Origin: Candidatus Faecalibacterium faecipullorum
GTDB taxonomy: Bacteria > Bacillota > Clostridia > Oscillospirales > Ruminococcaceae
Reading direction: 5' to 3'
Assembly: GCA_019118985.1 (NCBI GenBank)
Contig: DWXX01000040.1
Coordinates: 1 to 15,930, forward strand
DNA: 15,930 bases
The translations under genes were made by a program, and so were the position numbers. Below the pieces are notes generated by a model. It did no database searches and was not told the DNA's origin. It saw only the letters and a list, made by a program, of their open reading frames with translations. Positions 13,346 to 15,930 of the stretch are shown here, piece by piece. Position 1 is the first letter of the stretch, and the number at the start of each line of letters is the position of its first letter.

Positions 13346-13675
13346 TCATCCGATCGAGTCGCCGCCGTCTGCGCCGTCTTCCAGCGGGACGGGGATGTTG
13401 CAGGGCAGGCTGTTGACCACAAACTCCAGCTTATCCTTGAGGATGAGGCCGAGGTTTGCCACCGCGTGGACCATGTTGGCGGCCGAGTCGTTGGCCTCCA
13501 GCAGCTTGTTCAGGTCGATGTCGTCCATGCCGAGGGCGGCGCGCATCTTCTGGCTCTCGGCGCAGAGGATATAGCTCAGGGCGCTCTCCTGCATGGCGAT
13601 GCTCTCCAGCAGGTCGAGGACGACCTGGTCCATCGAGGCGGCCCGGATGGCGGGGAAAGGGGTGGCGGTTGTCAT
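13346..13675 (-). CDS. Small hypothetical protein, possible spore-surface C-terminal-type domain
   Basis: A 109-residue protein without a signal peptide or membrane helix. The middle (about residues 16-92) is a predicted helical pair: DQVVLDLLESIAMQESALSYILCAESQKM, then DDIDLNKLLEANDSAANMVHAVANLGLILKDKLEFV. From memory this resembles the C-terminal domain found in many clostridial collagen-like or exosporium-type proteins (pattern SIALEE-LAHI-NAEGEK followed by a helix with LL-NNS-V---L---I--E--LQ-KL). That is a weak basis and no search was run. The tail is acidic and Gly-rich. The ATG at 13675 has GGGAGG at nine bases; an upstream ATG at 13696 has no ribosome site. CATAGACT on the minus strand at 13719-13712 matches seven of eight positions of a sigma-E -10, but I find no convincing -35, so sporulation control is only hinted. 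Confidence 0.7.
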   Translation of the reverse strand: MTTATPFPAIRAASMDQVVLDLLESIAMQESALSYILCAESQKMRAALGMDDIDLNKLLEANDSAANMVHAVANLGLILKDKLEFVVNSLPCNIPVPLEDGADGGDSIG

Positions 13676-13737
13676 GGTGGGTATCCTCCCTTTCATGTGT
13701 TTGGATACGCCAGTCTATGCCGCCGGAGCGGCGGCTG

Positions 13738-14049
13738 TCACTCCTCCTGCCGGCTGCGCACCCGCTCGATGATGGCCTGGTAGCCGCCGGTGCCGTACTG
13801 GATGCAGCGGTTGATCCGGCTGATGGTGGCGGTGCTGATCTCAGCCGAGCGGACGATCTGCTCATAGGTCTTGCCGTCCAGCAGGAGCTTGGCCGCCTCC
13901 AGCCGCTGGGCCATATCGCTGATCTCCTTGACGGTGCACAGGTCCTCGAAGAAGCGGTAGCATTCCTCCCGGTTCTCAAGGGCCAGGATGGCGTCGAAGA
14001 GGGCGTCGGTCATTGCGTTGTGTCTTGGCTTTTTTTCTGTCATGGGCAT
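13738..14049 (-). CDS. yerC: YerC/YecD family TrpR-related DNA-binding protein
   Basis: A 103-residue TrpR-like protein. The core is MTDALFDAILALENREECYRFFEDLCTVKEISDMAQRLEAAKLLLDGKTYEQI, followed by the recognition helix-turn-helix TYEQIVRSAEISTATISRINRCIQYG (61-86) and the conserved GGY. These residues match the YerC/YecD family nearly exactly. In other firmicutes these proteins are thought to be transcriptional regulators; target and effector are not established. Two ATGs (14049, 14043) are possible. The first is six bases from GGAGG and is used here. A sigma-A-type promoter and a palindromic site at the start of transcription lie upstream, which suggests autoregulation. It has no operon partner in this window. 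Confidence 0.9.
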   Translation of the reverse strand: MPMTEKKPRHNAMTDALFDAILALENREECYRFFEDLCTVKEISDMAQRLEAAKLLLDGKTYEQIVRSAEISTATISRINRCIQYGTGGYQAIIERVRSRQEE

Positions 14050-14070
14050 AGAGGGCCTCCTGTTGTTGGT

Positions 14071-14080
14071 ACCGATCGGT
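14071..14080. promoter_or_regulatory. Palindrome ACCGATCGGT, possible operator at the yerC start of transcription
   Basis: ACCGATCGGT is a perfect 10-base palindrome. It starts nine bases downstream of the -10 of the yerC promoter, so it covers about +4 to +13. That is a classical position for a repressor site. The downstream gene encodes a TrpR-like protein, which makes self-regulation plausible, but a single site proves nothing. Confidence 0.35.
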
Positions 14081-14089
14081 TTCCCTCCC

Positions 14090-14118
14090 ACTTTAACACA
14101 GGAAAGCGCGAAAGTCAA
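14090..14118 (-). promoter_or_regulatory. Sigma-A-type promoter of yerC
   Basis: On the minus strand TTGACT (14118-14113) and TAAAGT (14095-14090) are separated by 17 bases. The -35 matches five of six and the -10 four of six. Transcription should start near 14083, giving a leader of about 34 bases with GGAGG before the ATG at 14049. Confidence 0.75.
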
Positions 14119-14160
14119 GGGCTCTCCCCCATCTTTCTGGAAAAACTTTCGCCCCGGCAC

Positions 14161-14193
14161 AAAAAAGGCGCGGCGCCCGAAGACGCCGCGCCT
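14161..14193 (-). terminator. Intrinsic terminator of the rpsB-tsf operon
   Basis: On the minus strand AGGCGCGGCG (14193-14184) pairs with CGCCGCGCCT (14175-14166) around an 8-base loop, followed by a T-run ending at 14161 (TTTTTT including the last stem pair). It lies 35 bases after the tsf stop and just upstream of the yerC promoter, so it ends the ribosomal transcript. Confidence 0.93.
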
Positions 14194-14227
14194 GCATCGC
14201 GCTGAAAAAGAGAGTGTCCGCAGCCGG

Positions 14228-15148
14228 TTACTTCACCATGCTGGCGACCTCGGAAGCGAAGTCGTCCGAACGCTTCTCCAGGCCCTCGCCCTTCTGGAAG
14301 CGGGTGAACTTGACGATCTTGATGTCGCCGCCCAGCTCCTTGGCGACCTTGGCGGTGTACTGCGCCACAGACAGGTCGCTGTCCTTGACGAACTCCTGGT
14401 CCACAAGGCAGTTCTCCTTGTAGTACTTCTTCATCTTGCCCTCGATCATCTTGACCTTGACGGCCTCGGGCTTGTTGGCGGTCTTGGGGTCGCCCGCCAT
14501 CTGGACCAGCATGATCTCCTTCTCCTTGGCGACCACCTCGGCGGGGACGCTGGCCTCGTCCAGGTAGCTGGGGTTGGCGGCGGCGATCTGCATGGCGATG
14601 TCCTTGCCGTAAGCGGCGAACTCAGCCTTGGCAGCGACGTCGTCCGAAGTCTCGAAGTTGACCAGGACGGCGTGGGTGCCGCCGCCGTGGACGTAGGCCG
14701 CGCAGGGGCCCTCGTAGCGGACGAAGCGGCGGACCTTGATGTTCTCCTTGATGACCAGGATCAGCTGCTTGAGGGCCTCGTCGACGGTGCCCTCGCCCAT
14801 CTTGCAGTTCATCAGAGCCTCGACGTCGGCGGGGTTCTGCTGCATGATGACCTTGGCGGCTTCCTTGACGAACTCGACGAACTTCTCGTTCTTGGCGACG
14901 AAGTCGGTCTCGGCGTTGACCTCGATGACCACGCCCACCTTGCACGCGGGGCAGTAATCGGCGTAGACCATGCCCTCGGCAGCCACGCGGCTGGCCTTCT
15001 TGGCGGCGGTGGCGAGGCCGCGCTCACGCAGCAGCTCGATGGCCTTGGTGAAGTCGCCGTTGGCGTCGGTCAGAGCCTTCTTGCACTCCATCATGCCGCA
15101 GTCGGTCTGCTTGCGCAGCTCCATAACGTCCTTTGCAGAAATAGCCAT
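14228..15148 (-). CDS. tsf: Translation elongation factor Ts
   Basis: A 306-residue EF-Ts, normal length. The N-terminal UBA-like domain is ISAKDVMELRKQTDCGMMECKKAL (3-26) with the conserved LRERGLA block (40-46). The core contains the conserved EVNAETDFVAKN (76-87), whose TDFV residues contact EF-Tu helix D. The C-terminal part keeps AQYTAKVAKELGGDIKI and a basic FTRFQKGEGLEKR tail. It releases GDP from EF-Tu in the cytoplasm. The ATG at 15148 has GAGGAG at a normal distance. It follows rpsB by 55 bases and is ended by the hairpin at 14161-14193. A Cys pair (DYCPACKVG, Cys66 and Cys69) sits in the loop before the TDFV block, which I do not recognise as usual. Confidence 0.97.
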   Translation of the reverse strand: MAISAKDVMELRKQTDCGMMECKKALTDANGDFTKAIELLRERGLATAAKKASRVAAEGMVYADYCPACKVGVVIEVNAETDFVAKNEKFVEFVKEAAKVIMQQNPADVEALMNCKMGEGTVDEALKQLILVIKENIKVRRFVRYEGPCAAYVHGGGTHAVLVNFETSDDVAAKAEFAAYGKDIAMQIAAANPSYLDEASVPAEVVAKEKEIMLVQMAGDPKTANKPEAVKVKMIEGKMKKYYKENCLVDQEFVKDSDLSVAQYTAKVAKELGGDIKIVKFTRFQKGEGLEKRSDDFASEVASMVK

Positions 15149-15203
15149 TGTTATCTTCTCCTCAATGCTCTACAGCTCTTGTACACGTACGGGGTCGGAA
15201 AGA

Positions 15204-15929
15204 TCAGGCGTTGGCGGCTTCCTCTTCGGCGGGGGCGGCCTCCTGGTTGCCCTGCTTGCCCTCCAGCACGGCGTCGGCCATGGCGCCGGCGATCAGCTTG
15301 ACCGCGCGGATGGCGTCGTCGTTGCCGGGGATGACCCAGTCGATCTCGTCGGGGTTGCAGTTGGTGTCGACGATGGCGATGATGGGGATGTGCAGCTTGC
15401 GGGCCTCAGAGACGGCGATCCGCTCCTTGTGGGGGTCGACGATGAACAGAGCCTTGGGCAGGGTCTTCATGTCCTTGACGCCGCCGAGGTACTTGTCCAG
15501 CTTCTCCATCTCGAGCTCGAGCTTGGCCACTTCCTTCTTGGGCAGCAGCTCGAAGGTGCCGTTCTCCTGCATCTTCTTGAGCTGCTCCATCCGGTCGATG
15601 CGCTTGCGGATGGTGCGGAAGTTGGTCAGCATGCCGCCCAGCCACCGGGCGTTGACATAGTGCATGCCGCAGCGGGTCGCCTCGTCGCGGATGGACTCCT
15701 GCGCCTGCTTCTTGGTGCCGACGAAGAGGATCTCGCCGCCCTCGGCTGCGACTTCCTTGACGTAGTTGTAGGCCTCGTCCAGCTTCTTGACGGTCTTCTG
15801 CAGGTCGATGATATAGATGCCGTTGCGCTCGGTGAAGATATACTTCGCCATCTTGGGGTTCCAGCGGCGGGTCTGATGACCGAAGTGCACGCCTGCTTCG
15901 AGAAGCTGCTTCATAGAAATGACTGCCAT
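15204..15929 (-). CDS. rpsB: 30S ribosomal protein S2
   Basis: A complete 241-residue S2. The N terminus MAVISMKQLLEAGVHFGHQTRRWNPKM and the following FTERNGIYIIDLQKT block are diagnostic. FVGTKKQAQESIRDEA, NARWLGGMLTNFRTIR and PIIAIVDTNCNPD follow in the normal order. The last 17 residues are an acidic Glu/Ala tail. S2 binds the back of the 30S head late in assembly and interacts with S1 and the bS21 region. The ATG at 15929 sits one base from the right window edge, so its ribosome site and promoter are outside. The rpsB-tsf pair is the standard operon; rpsB mRNA is often autoregulated in other bacteria, but the leader is not visible here. Confidence 0.98.
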   Translation of the reverse strand: MAVISMKQLLEAGVHFGHQTRRWNPKMAKYIFTERNGIYIIDLQKTVKKLDEAYNYVKEVAAEGGEILFVGTKKQAQESIRDEATRCGMHYVNARWLGGMLTNFRTIRKRIDRMEQLKKMQENGTFELLPKKEVAKLELEMEKLDKYLGGVKDMKTLPKALFIVDPHKERIAVSEARKLHIPIIAIVDTNCNPDEIDWVIPGNDDAIRAVKLIAGAMADAVLEGKQGNQEAAPAEEEAANA

Positions 15930-15930
15930 G

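Noticed and set aside
13681..13735. Hairpins GTATCC/GGATAC and GCCGCCG/CGGCGGC between yerC and the small gene, as terminator or RNA switch
   Set aside because: Neither is followed by a T-run, and 6-7 bp stems are common by chance at this base composition.
15149..15203. GTAC-AC-GTAC repeat in the rpsB-tsf gap as a regulatory site
   Set aside because: A 4-base repeat is too short to support a claim, and the gap has no promoter or hairpin of note.
13988..15301. A 437-codon plus-strand open frame opposite tsf, with many Leu, Asp, Val and Gly
   Set aside because: The Leu/Asp/Val repeats are the reverse complement of Lys/Glu-rich EF-Ts codons; no start signal or motif was seen.

Overview
The window comes from a spore-forming, high-G+C (roughly two thirds by eye) anaerobic Firmicute, most likely a member of Oscillospiraceae/Ruminococcaceae. 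The evidence is a complete spoIIIA engulfment-channel operon, spoIVB, GerA-type germination genes, a clostridial-style Asp23-NusB-XseA-XseB-IspA cluster, and rpsB-tsf. No mobile element, CRISPR array, rRNA or tRNA is visible. The window is gene-dense and has no gene-free stretch longer than about 180 bases.

Layout, following transcription on the minus strand from right to left. rpsB-tsf (15929-14228) ends in a textbook intrinsic terminator. Next come a sigma-A-type promoter with a palindrome at the presumed start of transcription, a YerC/YecD (TrpR-like) regulator, and a small protein that resembles spore-surface C-terminal domains. Two plus-strand genes, a DUF421 (YetF-type) membrane protein and a DUF4363 protein, converge on it across a shared bidirectional terminator. 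The DUF421 gene is divergent from a minus-strand run of a GerA A-subunit gene, a short GerAB-like permease gene and spoIVB. That run has a good sigma-G-like promoter and no gerC gene. After a GC hairpin and a weaker sigma-E-like promoter comes the eight-gene spoIIIAA-AH operon. A very good sigma-A-type promoter (TTGTGA-N17-TATAAT) then starts the housekeeping run asp23, nusB, a TsaD/M22 paralogue, xseA, xseB and ispA (cut by the window edge).

How the genes fit together. The centre of the window reads as a sporulation block split by compartment. A forespore (sigma-G-like) unit makes the germination proteins and SpoIVB, the protease that signals to the mother cell. Directly downstream, a mother-cell (sigma-E-like) unit makes the SpoIIIA secretion-like channel. 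The DUF421/DUF4363 pair and the small protein may also serve the spore, but that is inference. The flanks are vegetative translation, DNA-repair and isoprenoid genes.

The most unusual points are: spoIVB coupled to ger genes instead of sitting between recN and spo0A; a GerA A/B pair without a C subunit and with a shortened B-like protein; a nearly symmetric divergent promoter region; two strong hairpins whose T-tracts face against the genes; and a TsaD paralogue with altered motifs. Promoter calls and the assignment of divergent families rest on motif recall, without any database search.
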